The notes beneath the pieces were generated by a model. That model ran no database searches. It had not been told where the DNA came from and worked only from the letters and a program-made list of their open reading frames with translations. Positions 16,260-24,010 of a stretch of 64,000 nt of DNA are shown here, piece by piece (positions within the stretch are counted from its first letter, which is position 1; the number at the start of each line of letters is the position of its first letter). Both the position numbers and the translations under genes were made by a program. Source of the stretch: an uncultured Candidatus Saccharibacteria bacterium (GTDB lineage Bacteria > Patescibacteriota > Saccharimonadia > Saccharimonadales > Saccharimonadaceae); contig CAMVRN010000004.1 of NCBI GenBank assembly GCA_947169915.1, positions 1 to 64,000 on the forward strand. The letters run 5' to 3'.

Positions 16260-16970
16260 TTATTCTTTTGTTTTGCCGTCTTTAATACTGACCCCACCGA
16301 AAGCACCAGCCGCATCGACATAAATCATGTGTTTGCCTTTATCAGCAATTGACTTTCTGTCATCAGAAACTCCGCCGAACACAAACGCGGAATTGCTCTT
16401 GACGCAAACATCGCTCGGAACAATAATATCCGCACCGCCAAACGCGCAGAACGCCTTTATTACTACATCTTTTTCAATAGTGGCGTTACGAAGGTCAAGC
16501 TTTGCTCCGCCAAAAACTGCAACAACATCGGCTCCCTCAAATTCTTCTTTGTTGTAAACTCTGTCAGAACCAGAGAAAACCGCCGTTAGTGAATCTAGTT
16601 TTCCGTTTTTCCTATTTTTTTTTACTTCTTCTTCAATCTTCTTTGCGTCTTTACTCTGGAAAACACTCCTAAAAACTAACGAACCGCCAACAAGAACTAG
16701 CGCAACCGCAACAAGCACTTTCCACGCAACTCCCCAATCAAAAACGCCCTGTTGGTTAAGAAGCAAAATTACACCCAAAGAAATCATAAACAGACTACCA
16801 GCTTTGTGTTTTTCTGTCATTAAGCCGACAATGCTTGGAATAATGATAAAGAGCGTCCACCATCCTTTAAAGAATATATCGAACTCAAAAAACCCAAGAG
16901 CCTTTCCGCCGAGAATGACGCCGAGTGCCAGAATCGCAAGGCCCCATATAATATTTCTTGCTTGTTTCAT
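16260..16970 (-). CDS. LiaF-like membrane protein (DUF5668 plus LiaF C-terminal domain)
   Basis: A 236-residue protein. Three or four membrane helices lie in the first 105 residues (IIWGLAILALGVILGG, WWTLFIIIPSIVGLM, LFMISLGVILLLNQ, LVAVALVLVGGSLVF), a DUF5668-type arrangement. A cytoplasmic beta-helix-like domain follows, with repeats of the AVFGGAKLDLRNA and CAFGGADIIVPSD type found in the LiaF C-terminal family. LiaF regulates cell-envelope stress kinases in Bacillus. No LiaRS pair is adjacent, so the partner is unknown. A minus-strand TATGGTATAAT box ends about 30 bp upstream. Confidence 0.8.
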   Translation of the reverse strand: MKQARNIIWGLAILALGVILGGKALGFFEFDIFFKGWWTLFIIIPSIVGLMTEKHKAGSLFMISLGVILLLNQQGVFDWGVAWKVLVAVALVLVGGSLVFRSVFQSKDAKKIEEEVKKNRKNGKLDSLTAVFSGSDRVYNKEEFEGADVVAVFGGAKLDLRNATIEKDVVIKAFCAFGGADIIVPSDVCVKSNSAFVFGGVSDDRKSIADKGKHMIYVDAAGAFGGVSIKDGKTKE

Positions 16971-17077
16971 ATTATTATCCGTTTAAGTTTGTTAGGGTAA
17001 TTATACCATAAAGCGCAGTATACGCCTCTTATTATAATATAATACTGATAAGTTATAACCGTAAACAGGATAAAATC

Positions 17078-17284
17078 ATGGAACAAGAGACGAATCAAAG
17101 CGTCGACACGAACGTAGACGTGCAGAACGCGACCAAAAAAGGAAACAGCATGAAATACGACATGATTGCTTGCGCCGTCTTCGCCGTCGCTAGCATTGGC
17201 TTTGGCGTTTACGAAATGCTTCAAGCTAACCAAGCCAAACCTGGATTTCCGCCATCCCCGCTTCTTATTACGGCGCCGGTGTAG
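17078..17284 (+). CDS. Small single-pass membrane protein, possibly truncated
   Basis: A 68-residue protein with a polar N-terminus, one membrane helix (about 29-48, IACAVFAVASIGFGVYEML) and a short Pro-rich end. In related organisms this kind of anchor usually carries a longer outer domain, so this copy may be the front part of a decayed gene; that comparison is from memory. AGGA lies 7 nt before the ATG and TATAAT-like boxes lie about 40 bp upstream. Confidence 0.45.
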   Translation: MEQETNQSVDTNVDVQNATKKGNSMKYDMIACAVFAVASIGFGVYEMLQANQAKPGFPPSPLLITAPV

Positions 17285-17329
17285 AATACAAATAAAAAAA
17301 TAACGCCACATTTCTGCGCGTCTGTCAAT

Positions 17330-17406
17330 TGGTGATTCCGGCGGGAGTCGAACCCGCGATTTTCTGGATGAGAACCAGACGTCCTAGACCACTAGACGAC
17401 GGAACC
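17330..17406 (-). tRNA. tRNA-Glu (CTC)
   Basis: The minus strand folds as a complete tRNA: acceptor GGTTCCG/CGGAATC, D arm GTCT/GGAC, anticodon stem TCTGG/CCAGA with loop TTCTCAT (anticodon CTC), and T arm GCGGG-TTCGACT-CCCGC. The discriminator is A, and CCA is encoded (17332-17330). It decodes GAG. Confidence 0.95.
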
Positions 17407-17467
17407 GTGTGACTATTCTATCACAAAACTCTCCCCAAGTCCAGAAACAAAAGAATATAGACGGGTA

Positions 17468-17490
17468 CAAAAAACGCCCCAACGGGCGAT
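17468..17490 (-). terminator. Terminator between the two tRNA-Glu genes
   Basis: Minus-strand GCCC/GGGC stem with loop GTTG followed by GTTTTTT. It ends transcription from tRNA-Glu(TTC), so the CTC tRNA may have its own promoter or depend on read-through. Confidence 0.65.
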
Positions 17491-17505
17491 TCTATCAATA
17501 AATCT

Positions 17506-17580
17506 TGGTGATCTCTGCGGGAGTCGAACCCGCGTTGACGGGATGAAAACCCGTTGTACTAACCGTTATACTAAGAGACC
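17506..17580 (-). tRNA. tRNA-Glu (TTC)
   Basis: Minus strand GGTCTCT...AGAGATC acceptor, anticodon stem ACGGG/CCCGT with loop TTTTCAT (anticodon TTC), T arm GCGGG-TTCGACT-CCCGC, discriminator A and encoded CCA. It decodes GAA. Together with the CTC gene this covers both Glu codons; the substrate is charged by the GltX at 10399. Confidence 0.95.
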
Positions 17581-17601
17581 GTACGATTATTATACCAAAT
17601 C

Positions 17602-18132
17602 TTAGCTAGATGTGCAAGAATATTCGTACTCGACTCTATAATCTGTTGGCCCATACGGACTTTTCGGATAAAATTTCGCGCTCGTCTTGTTTTTGTCACA
17701 CTTAAACCCGTCGCGCTCAAAATATTCTTTATAACTCGAATACTTCCCGTTATTGTACAGAAGCAACTGCCTAAGCATCACTGGCTGTAAACCAGTTCGT
17801 TCATACGTCTTCATTCTTTCCTCGAATACATCTTCGTCAATCGCCTCGACAAACTTGTCGTAATAGTACGTTTCATAATAGGTCTTCGCAAGAAAGGCCA
17901 TACTCCTTTTCGCAACCGCCTCAGGATTATAATATACTGTCACAAAAAGCGACACACCAACCATAATCGTAGAGATAATAACACCCCAGGTTACGAACTT
18001 ACGTGCAAAAACCGGGTCATTACGCTTCTGAATCGTAGAATTCATTTTTGTTACAAGAGCCGACTTCTTAACCCTGTTATTCGCCTTTGTGGAGCGCGTA
18101 GCGCGCTTGCGAAAAAAATCGCTAGTACTCAT
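17602..18132 (-). CDS. Unknown membrane-anchored protein, 176 aa
   Basis: A basic cytoplasmic N-terminus (1-45) precedes one membrane helix (about 47-68, VTWGVIISTIMVGVSLFVTVYY) and an outer domain of about 105 residues rich in Tyr with two cysteines (GFKCDK, YSCTSS) that could form a disulfide. I do not recognise the family. The minus-strand TAAAAT box (18144-18139) ends 6 nt before the start codon, a leaderless arrangement. It is divergent from pyk. Confidence 0.6.
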   Translation of the reverse strand: MSTSDFFRKRATRSTKANNRVKKSALVTKMNSTIQKRNDPVFARKFVTWGVIISTIMVGVSLFVTVYYNPEAVAKRSMAFLAKTYYETYYYDKFVEAIDEDVFEERMKTYERTGLQPVMLRQLLLYNNGKYSSYKEYFERDGFKCDKNKTSAKFYPKSPYGPTDYRVEYEYSCTSS

Positions 18133-18189
18133 GTTGTTATTTTAACATAACCGTTGTTGCTTTATCAAGTTTTATGCTAAGATAAGGTT

Positions 18190-19623
18190 ATGAGCAAACT
18201 ATTCAAACGTACCAAAATCTTGGCAACCATTGGCCCTGCTGTCATGTCTGAAGAAGCGATTACCGACCTCATCATGGCAGGCGTAAACGGTTGTCGTCTC
18301 AACTTTTCTCATGGAAATTATATGGAACGCGACGAACAAATCGCTTGGATTCGTTCCGCCGCTGCCAAAAAAGGTCGCTCCGTCGCTATCGTCCAAGACC
18401 TTCAAGGCCCAAAAATCCGCCTTGGCGAGCTAAAAGGGAACCATCTCGACGTTCACGCTGGAGATGAGCTCATCCTCGACTACGCTTGCGAAGCGCATAA
18501 TGGTGGCAAAACCCTTCCTGTCCAATACAACCTCGCCGAAAAAGTCAAAGTTGGCGAACCTCTCTTCCTATTTGACGGCAAAATCAAATCTTCCGTCATC
18601 GACATCCCATCCAGCACCGCCATTAAAATCCGCATAGAAAACGACGGCTATCTCATGAGCAAGAAAGGTCTAAACCTTCCAGATACCGATTTTGGTGGCG
18701 ACATCATCACCGACAAAGACATGGCCGACATCGAATTTGGCGCCGGTCGCGATTTTGATTACGTTGCTCTCTCTTTTGTTCAATCTGCCGCCGACATCGA
18801 TAAACTCCGACAGATTCTCTTATCTCACGGTTCTTCCGCTCAAATCATCGCCAAAATCGAGACCAAGAAGGCCATCGAAAGTGACGAACATCTCGAAGCA
18901 ATCGTCGAAGCCTCTGATGGCATCATGGTCGCTCGTGGCGACATGGCCGTCGAAGCTGGTGCCGAAGTTGTTCCAATCGTTCAGAGAAAGCTTATTGCTC
19001 TCTGTCGCAAACACTCAAAACTCTGCATCGTCGCAACTCAGATGATGGGCTCCATGGTTGAAAACCCAGAGCCAACCCGTGCGGAAGTTTCCGACGTAGC
19101 AAACGCCGTCATCCAAGGCGCTGACGCCGTCATGCTTTCCGATGAAACCGCAAACGGAAAATACCCCCTCGAAGCCGTAAAAGAGATGAAAAAGGTCATA
19201 CTCTATACTCAAAACAACACCCGCATCTCCCCCGCCGAAGAGGAACCTTCAACCGACATCAAGATTTACGATGCTATCTCAAGCGCCGTCGCCCGTCTAG
19301 CCGAAAAGATTGAAGCCGACGTCATTATCTGCCAAACCCACACCGGCGCAACCGCCGCAAGTTTGGCCGCTGAACGCCCGAACACCCCAATCATCTCCGT
19401 CACATCGAACTCTCGCGTTGCCTCCCAACTTGCTTTAACTTACGCCAACGCTTCCTTCGTCCGACCATATTCCGACGATTACGGCATTGACCTAGCTCGC
19501 GAGCTCAAAAACTCCGGCTATTTGAAGCCAAAAGAAGGGAAGGCTGAGCTTCTTGCCGTCATTATTTCCGGTGCCCACGGCGTAGACCACGGAACCGATA
19601 CTATTAAAATTCGCTATATTTAA
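18190..19623 (+). CDS. pyk: Pyruvate kinase
   Basis: A 477-residue enzyme making pyruvate and ATP from phosphoenolpyruvate and ADP. The N-terminal barrel has TKILATIGPA, CRLNFSHGN and VQDLQGPKIRLG. The catalytic region has IIAKIETKKAI and DGIMVARGDMAVE, and the C-terminal PK_C domain includes QTHTGATAASLAAERP. The -10 TAAGAT (18178-18183) ends 6 nt before the ATG, so it is probably leaderless. pgk follows 11 bases after the stop behind a CAGGAG site, forming a two-gene glycolytic operon. Confidence 0.96.
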   Translation: MSKLFKRTKILATIGPAVMSEEAITDLIMAGVNGCRLNFSHGNYMERDEQIAWIRSAAAKKGRSVAIVQDLQGPKIRLGELKGNHLDVHAGDELILDYACEAHNGGKTLPVQYNLAEKVKVGEPLFLFDGKIKSSVIDIPSSTAIKIRIENDGYLMSKKGLNLPDTDFGGDIITDKDMADIEFGAGRDFDYVALSFVQSAADIDKLRQILLSHGSSAQIIAKIETKKAIESDEHLEAIVEASDGIMVARGDMAVEAGAEVVPIVQRKLIALCRKHSKLCIVATQMMGSMVENPEPTRAEVSDVANAVIQGADAVMLSDETANGKYPLEAVKEMKKVILYTQNNTRISPAEEEPSTDIKIYDAISSAVARLAEKIEADVIICQTHTGATAASLAAERPNTPIISVTSNSRVASQLALTYANASFVRPYSDDYGIDLARELKNSGYLKPKEGKAELLAVIISGAHGVDHGTDTIKIRYI

Positions 19624-19634
19624 TCAGGAGTATT

Positions 19635-20711
19635 ATGGAAAACAAATTGACCGTAAAAGATGCTAAAGTCCGTAACCAAACCGTGCTCGTCCGCACTGAC
19701 TATAACGTCCCGATGAACGACGGTAAAATCACATCCGACTTCCGCATCCGCGCCTCACTCGACACAATTAATTATCTTCGCGAAAAAGGCGCCAAGAAAA
19801 TCATCCTTATTTCCCACCTTGGCCGCCCAGAAGGGAAGAAAGTTAAAGAACTTTCCCTGAAACCAATCGCCATGAAACTTGCCGAACTTTTACCTGGCGT
19901 TCCAGTCGATTTTGTCGACGATGTCTCCGGCCCAGACGTCGAAGATGCCGTCGAACACCTCAAAAAAGGCGGCGTTCTTCTCCTTGAAAACCTCCGCTTC
20001 TACCCAGGCGAAGAGAAAAATAGTGAAGATTTTATTCGCGAGATTATCGATTCAACCGGCGCTAGTATCTTCGTCCAAGACGGTTTTGCTGTTATCCACC
20101 GCGCCCACGCTTCAACATCCGCAGTTGCTAAAAATCTTCCAGTCTATGCCGGCCTTCTGCTAGAAAAAGAAATTTCCGCCCTCGAAAAAGTCCTCAACTC
20201 CCCGAAAAAACCTCTCATGCTCATGCTTGGTGGCGCAAAAGTCGACGACAAAGCTCCTCTAATTGAAACGTTCAAAAGCAAAGCCGACCATATTTGTATC
20301 GGTGGCAAAATTGCCGCTGATGGTGCCGTCGCTCCAACCGGCAACATCTACGTCGCCGAAGATTTCGATGAAGACGCAGAGGGGAACAAACTCGACTGCG
20401 GTCCTGTCTCGACCTCAAAATTCGTCGAAACCGCCAAAGCCTCGAAAACCGTCATTTGGAATGGTCTCCTTGGCAAAGCCGAAGACCCCGCTTTTGCAAC
20501 CGCTTCGACCATTTTCCTCAAAACTCTTGGCGAGTCTCCGGAAATCAACTCCATCATTTTAGGTGGCGATACGACTGGCTTCGCCGAAGAACACATGAAA
20601 GAACATCCCGAACTCAAATTTGGTTTATTAAGTACGGGAGGAGGAGCAGCATTAGAATTTTTATCAGGCAACACGTTACCTGGATTAGAATCAATTGAGA
20701 ATAAAAACTGA
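19635..20711 (+). CDS. pgk: Phosphoglycerate kinase
   Basis: A 358-residue enzyme transferring phosphate from 1,3-bisphosphoglycerate to ADP. Conserved elements are VRTDYNVPMND, SHLGRPEGK, LLLENLRFYPGEEKN, MLGGAKVDDK and the ATP-site GGDTTGFAEE with the C-terminal STGGGAALEFL. It is about 30-40 residues shorter than the usual enzyme; the interdomain region reads WNGLLGKAEDPAF. The stop codon is TGA. It is co-transcribed with pyk. Confidence 0.95.
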   Translation: MENKLTVKDAKVRNQTVLVRTDYNVPMNDGKITSDFRIRASLDTINYLREKGAKKIILISHLGRPEGKKVKELSLKPIAMKLAELLPGVPVDFVDDVSGPDVEDAVEHLKKGGVLLLENLRFYPGEEKNSEDFIREIIDSTGASIFVQDGFAVIHRAHASTSAVAKNLPVYAGLLLEKEISALEKVLNSPKKPLMLMLGGAKVDDKAPLIETFKSKADHICIGGKIAADGAVAPTGNIYVAEDFDEDAEGNKLDCGPVSTSKFVETAKASKTVIWNGLLGKAEDPAFATASTIFLKTLGESPEINSIILGGDTTGFAEEHMKEHPELKFGLLSTGGGAALEFLSGNTLPGLESIENKN

Positions 20712-20740
20712 AATCGGATCTACTTCCGTTTCGGTTTTGG
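20709..20740 (+). terminator. Possible weak terminator after pgk
   Basis: GAAATCGGA/TCCGTTTC can form a stem with mismatches, followed by GGTTTTGG. The T-tract is poor. Confidence 0.35.
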
Positions 20741-20794
20741 AATTGAAGCCTTCTTTGTTAAGACTTCTTTCCGGGAAGAAGCCTCATAACAGCT

Positions 20795-21142
20795 ATGTTA
20801 CAACTCAAAAACATCTCCGTCCTCGAGCGTACTAAAGAAATCGGTATCCTCCGCGCCATTGGCGCCAGTAAACGCGACGTCGTCCGCGTCTTCCGCGCCG
20901 AAACCATCATCGAAGGTCTCGTCGCCGGCATCTTTGGCATGTTCTTCGCCGAACTCTTCTGCCTCCTCGCTAACGTCATTATTTCTGCCTTCAAGCTGGC
21001 TGATGGTCTTACTGTCCAATTTACGCTTGTCCACGCTCTCATCCTTATTGCCATCTCAATATTCTTGACCGTCTTCGCTGGTTCTGTCCCTGCCCGCCGC
21101 GCAAGCAAAAAAGACCCCGTCGAGGCCCTCCGCACAGAATAA
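20795..21142 (+). pseudogene. C-terminal remnant of a MacB/FtsX-type ABC permease
   Basis: The 115-residue ORF begins inside the last part of an ABC permease: SVLERTKEIGILRAIGASKRDVVRVFRAET is the coupling-helix region of FtsX-like permeases, followed by the last two membrane helices and the terminal PARRASKKDPVEALR. In full-length relatives this lies at the C-terminus. Reading upstream in frame reaches TAA at 20759 without any family sequence, and there is no ATP-binding partner nearby. This is most likely a 5'-deleted fragment rather than a functional gene. Confidence 0.7.
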
Positions 21143-21148
21143 AGAACC

Positions 21149-21177
21149 TTGTAAATAACCTGTAAATGTGCTACTAT
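21149..21177 (+). promoter_or_regulatory. Promoter of fusA
   Basis: TTGTAA (21149-21154), 17 bp, TACTAT (21172-21177) with upstream TGTGC. It gives a leader of about 45 nt, T-rich, ending in AAAGGAAG. Confidence 0.65.
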
Positions 21178-21227
21178 CATTTCTGAACTTTTATTTTATT
21201 GTCAAAAATTTTTAATAAAGGAAGTAT

Positions 21228-23327
21228 ATGGCTCAAGAAGTCAAAGACCTATCAAAGTTCCGCAACATCGGTATCATCGCTCATATCGACGCCGGAAAAA
21301 CAACGACGTCCGAAGCGATTCTTTATCGTACCGGCCTCAAACATAAAATCGATTTAGTCAAGGGCGATACCGGTGGCGCAACCACCGACTGGATGGAGCA
21401 GGAAAAGGAACGTGGTATTACCATTACTTCCGCTGCTGTCACCGCCTACTGGAAGGGCCACAAAATCAACATCATCGATACCCCGGGCCACATCGACTTC
21501 ACCGCTGAAGTTGAACGCTCCCTCCGCGTTCTCGATGGTGCCGTCGTCGTTTTCGATGGTAAGATGGGTGTCGAAGCTCAGTCTGAAACCGTTTGGCGCC
21601 AAGCTACAAAATACGGTGTTCCACGCATCTGCTTCGTCAACAAAATCAACCAAATCGGTGGCGATTTCTACAAATCCCTTGACTCTATCCACAAACGCCT
21701 CTCCAAAAACGCCGTTGCAATTCATCTTCCAATCGGCTTCGAGAAAGACATTTGCGGCGTCGTTGACCTCGTTGACATGAAAGCCTACACCTACAAAGAT
21801 TACGCTGACCATGAACTTACCGTTGGTGAAATCCCAGCTGACATGGTTGAAAAAGCCAAGAACGCTCGTGCTGTCCTCGTCGAGGAAGCTGTTTCCGCCG
21901 ATGAAACTTTGATGGAAAAGTTCTTTGAAGGTGGCGAAGAAGCCATTACGACCGATGAGCTTAAAGCCGCTCTTCGCAAACGCGTCCTCGAAGGTGACTT
22001 CTACCTAGTCACTGGTGGTGATGGACGTGGCGTTATCGTCGAAAAAGTTCTTGACCTCGTAACCGATTATCTTCCTTCTCCTCTTGACCGCGACCAAGGT
22101 CAAACCGTCGGTAGCAATCCAAAAACCGGCGACGAAGAAGTCCGCAAGGCAGACGACAAAGAGCCTCTCTGCGCTCTCGCCTTCAAAATCGCAACCGACC
22201 CATTCGTTGGTAAACTTATCTTCATCCGCGTTTATTCTGGTAAGCTCGAAACTGGCTCCTTCATCTTGAATGCTTCGACCGGCAACAAAGAGCGCGTCGG
22301 CCGTATCGTCCGTATGTTCGCTGATAAACGTGAAGAAATCACCAGTGTCGGCGCAGGCGATATCGCTGCTGTCGTCGGCCTCAAAGATTGCACAACTGGT
22401 ACTACTATCTGTGACCCAGGACATCCAATCCGCCTCGAGTCTATCGAATTCCCAGACCCACCTGTTTCCATCGCTGTCGAGCCAAAAACCAAAGCCGACC
22501 AAGAGAAAATGGGTATCGGTCTCTCCAAGATGGCCGAAGAAGACCCAACCTTCCGCGTCCACACCGACGAAGAAACCGGTCAAACTATTATTTCCGGTAT
22601 GGGTGAGCTCCACCTTGAAATCATTATCGACCGTTTGAAACGTGAACATGGCGTTGAAGCCAACACTGGTGCTCCACAGGTTGCCTACCGCGAAACTATT
22701 CGTGGCACAGCTGAAGCTCAAGGTAAACACATCAAGCAGTCTGGTGGTCGTGGTCAATACGGTGACGTTTGGGTCAAGTTTGAGCCAAACGAACCGGGTA
22801 AAGGCTTCGAATTCATCGACCAAATCAAAGGCGGTGTCGTTCCACAAGAATATCGTAAACCAGTTCAAAAAGGTATCGAAGATACTTTGAACAGTGGTGT
22901 TATCGCTGGCTACCCAGTCGTTGACGTTAAGGCAACCCTCTACGATGGTTCCTACCACGATGTCGACTCCTCCGAGCTAGCCTTCACCCTCGCTGGTGCA
23001 CTTGCAACTCGCGAAGGTATCAAGAAAGCCAACCCAGTTCTTCTTGAACCAGTCATGAAGATGGAAATCACAACTCCTGAAGACTTCATGGGCGACGTCA
23101 TTGGCGACATCAACTCTCGCCGTGGCCGCATCGATGAAATGGAAGACTTGCCTGGTGGCACCAAGGTCATTCGCGCCTTCTGCCCACTTGCAAACCTCTT
23201 TGGTTACACCTCTGACCTCCGCTCTATGAGCCAAGGTCGCGCCGCTTCGACAATGGAGCTCTTCGCTTACGAGGAAGTTCCACCTAACGTTGCTCAAGAA
23301 ATCATCGAGAAACGCAATACGAAATAA
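21228..23327 (+). CDS. fusA: Elongation factor G
   Basis: A 699-residue translocation GTPase with all five domains: G1 AHIDAGKTT (18-26), switch [12 protein letters not shown]3 DTPGHID, domain II/III ([19 protein letters not shown]) and domain IV/V ([29 protein letters not shown]). The G4 motif, NKxD in nearly all EF-G, reads N138-K-I-N141 ([12 protein letters not shown]), so the guanine-contacting Asp is Asn. It is monocistronic with its own promoter and terminator, not in the usual str operon with rpsL/rpsG/tuf. Confidence 0.95.
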   Translation: MAQEVKDLSKFRNIGIIAHIDAGKTTTSEAILYRTGLKHKIDLVKGDTGGATTDWMEQEKERGITITSAAVTAYWKGHKINIIDTPGHIDFTAEVERSLRVLDGAVVVFDGKMGVEAQSETVWRQATKYGVPRICFVNKINQIGGDFYKSLDSIHKRLSKNAVAIHLPIGFEKDICGVVDLVDMKAYTYKDYADHELTVGEIPADMVEKAKNARAVLVEEAVSADETLMEKFFEGGEEAITTDELKAALRKRVLEGDFYLVTGGDGRGVIVEKVLDLVTDYLPSPLDRDQGQTVGSNPKTGDEEVRKADDKEPLCALAFKIATDPFVGKLIFIRVYSGKLETGSFILNASTGNKERVGRIVRMFADKREEITSVGAGDIAAVVGLKDCTTGTTICDPGHPIRLESIEFPDPPVSIAVEPKTKADQEKMGIGLSKMAEEDPTFRVHTDEETGQTIISGMGELHLEIIIDRLKREHGVEANTGAPQVAYRETIRGTAEAQGKHIKQSGGRGQYGDVWVKFEPNEPGKGFEFIDQIKGGVVPQEYRKPVQKGIEDTLNSGVIAGYPVVDVKATLYDGSYHDVDSSELAFTLAGALATREGIKKANPVLLEPVMKMEITTPEDFMGDVIGDINSRRGRIDEMEDLPGGTKVIRAFCPLANLFGYTSDLRSMSQGRAASTMELFAYEEVPPNVAQEIIEKRNTK

Positions 23328-23340
23328 GTCGTAACAGGGA

Positions 23341-23365
23341 AGCACCCCTTCGGGGGTGCTTTTTC
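23341..23365 (+). terminator. Terminator of fusA
   Basis: Perfect 8-bp stem AGCACCCC/GGGGTGCT with UUCG tetraloop, followed by TTTTTC. Confidence 0.95.
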
Positions 23366-23380
23366 TTGCCTCTATAACTA

Positions 23381-23409
23381 TTGACAAATTGACGCGCTTG
23401 TGCTATAAT
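23381..23409 (+). promoter_or_regulatory. Consensus sigma70-type promoter
   Basis: TTGACA (23381-23386), 17 bp, TATAAT (23404-23409) preceded by TGC. This is a perfect consensus with extended -10 and the strongest promoter in the window by sequence. Confidence 0.92.
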
Positions 23410-23420
23410 TAATGTCATGA

Positions 23421-23444
23421 TGGCTTCATGGGGGGAGAAAGCCA
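23421..23444 (+). promoter_or_regulatory. 5' leader hairpin with G-rich loop
   Basis: Perfect 6-bp stem TGGCTT/AAGCCA with a 12-nt loop CATGGGGGGAGA, about 5 nt after the predicted transcript start. The loop resembles those in the 3939 and 14798 leaders. Confidence 0.6.
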
Positions 23445-23478
23445 CAAGTATATTCAAAATTCGGGAGGGTTTAAATAA

Positions 23479-23904
23479 ATGAGTTATGGTTATTATGGAC
23501 ATTCTGACCCGACGGCTACGGCTGCCATTGGCGCCGCTAACAAGAAGCTGAAGGACATGGAGTCCCTTTCCAGAGAAAAGGTTGCAGAGAATTACATCGA
23601 ATTCTCAGTGAACAGCGTTATCAACGCTCCTCAGGAAGACCAGCTCGACACGCTTGTGAAACGCCTGGGCACGATTGCCCTTTCTACGGAAATGTCCGAC
23701 ACTGATGCTTCCGTGTTCTGCCACAAGCTCGAGCAGAAGACCAATGGGGAGTATTCCTACAGTTATTTGATTAATTGGTACCACAGCTACAAAAGATATC
23801 TCCAAAATGGTGGCCCGAATGGGGCGAACAACTTCTCTCCGGCAATGATTGCCAAGTCTGCTACAAAGGCAGATAAAATGAACACCGCATTCGCTTCCAC
23901 CTGA
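23479..23904 (+). CDS. Unknown solitary protein, 141 aa
   Basis: A small soluble protein with a Gly/Tyr-rich start (SYGYYGHSD), then mostly helical sequence (LSREKVAENYIEFSVNSVI; EYSYSYLINWYHSYKRYLQ). No family is recognised. A CGGGAGGG Shine-Dalgarno lies 9-10 nt before the ATG. The gene stands alone between a perfect-consensus promoter and a terminator, so abundant expression is expected. Its codon use includes CTG and AAG, unlike the adjacent fusA. Confidence 0.75.
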   Translation: MSYGYYGHSDPTATAAIGAANKKLKDMESLSREKVAENYIEFSVNSVINAPQEDQLDTLVKRLGTIALSTEMSDTDASVFCHKLEQKTNGEYSYSYLINWYHSYKRYLQNGGPNGANNFSPAMIAKSATKADKMNTAFAST

Positions 23905-23926
23905 TATCCATATTCCCCCTCCCCCC

Positions 23927-23958
23927 TACCCCGTCTCTCCGAGGCGGGGTATTTTTTA
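23927..23958 (+). terminator. Terminator after the 141-aa gene
   Basis: TACCCCG.CTC/GAG.CGGGGTA stem with one mismatch, followed by TTTTTTATT. Confidence 0.85.
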
Positions 23959-23987
23959 TTGAAATACGCTTAAATTTTTACTATAAT
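23959..23987 (+). promoter_or_regulatory. Promoter of the WG-repeat gene
   Basis: TTGAAA (23959-23964), 17 bp, TATAAT (23982-23987). The short leader carries CAGGAG before the ATG. Confidence 0.75.
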
Positions 23988-24010
23988 GAAATTAATAAAC
24001 AGGAGTTTTT

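Noticed and set aside
22005-22958. 317-aa minus-strand ORF opposite fusA
   Set aside because: Long only because the complementary frame of fusA codon usage lacks stops; no start signals or family motifs.
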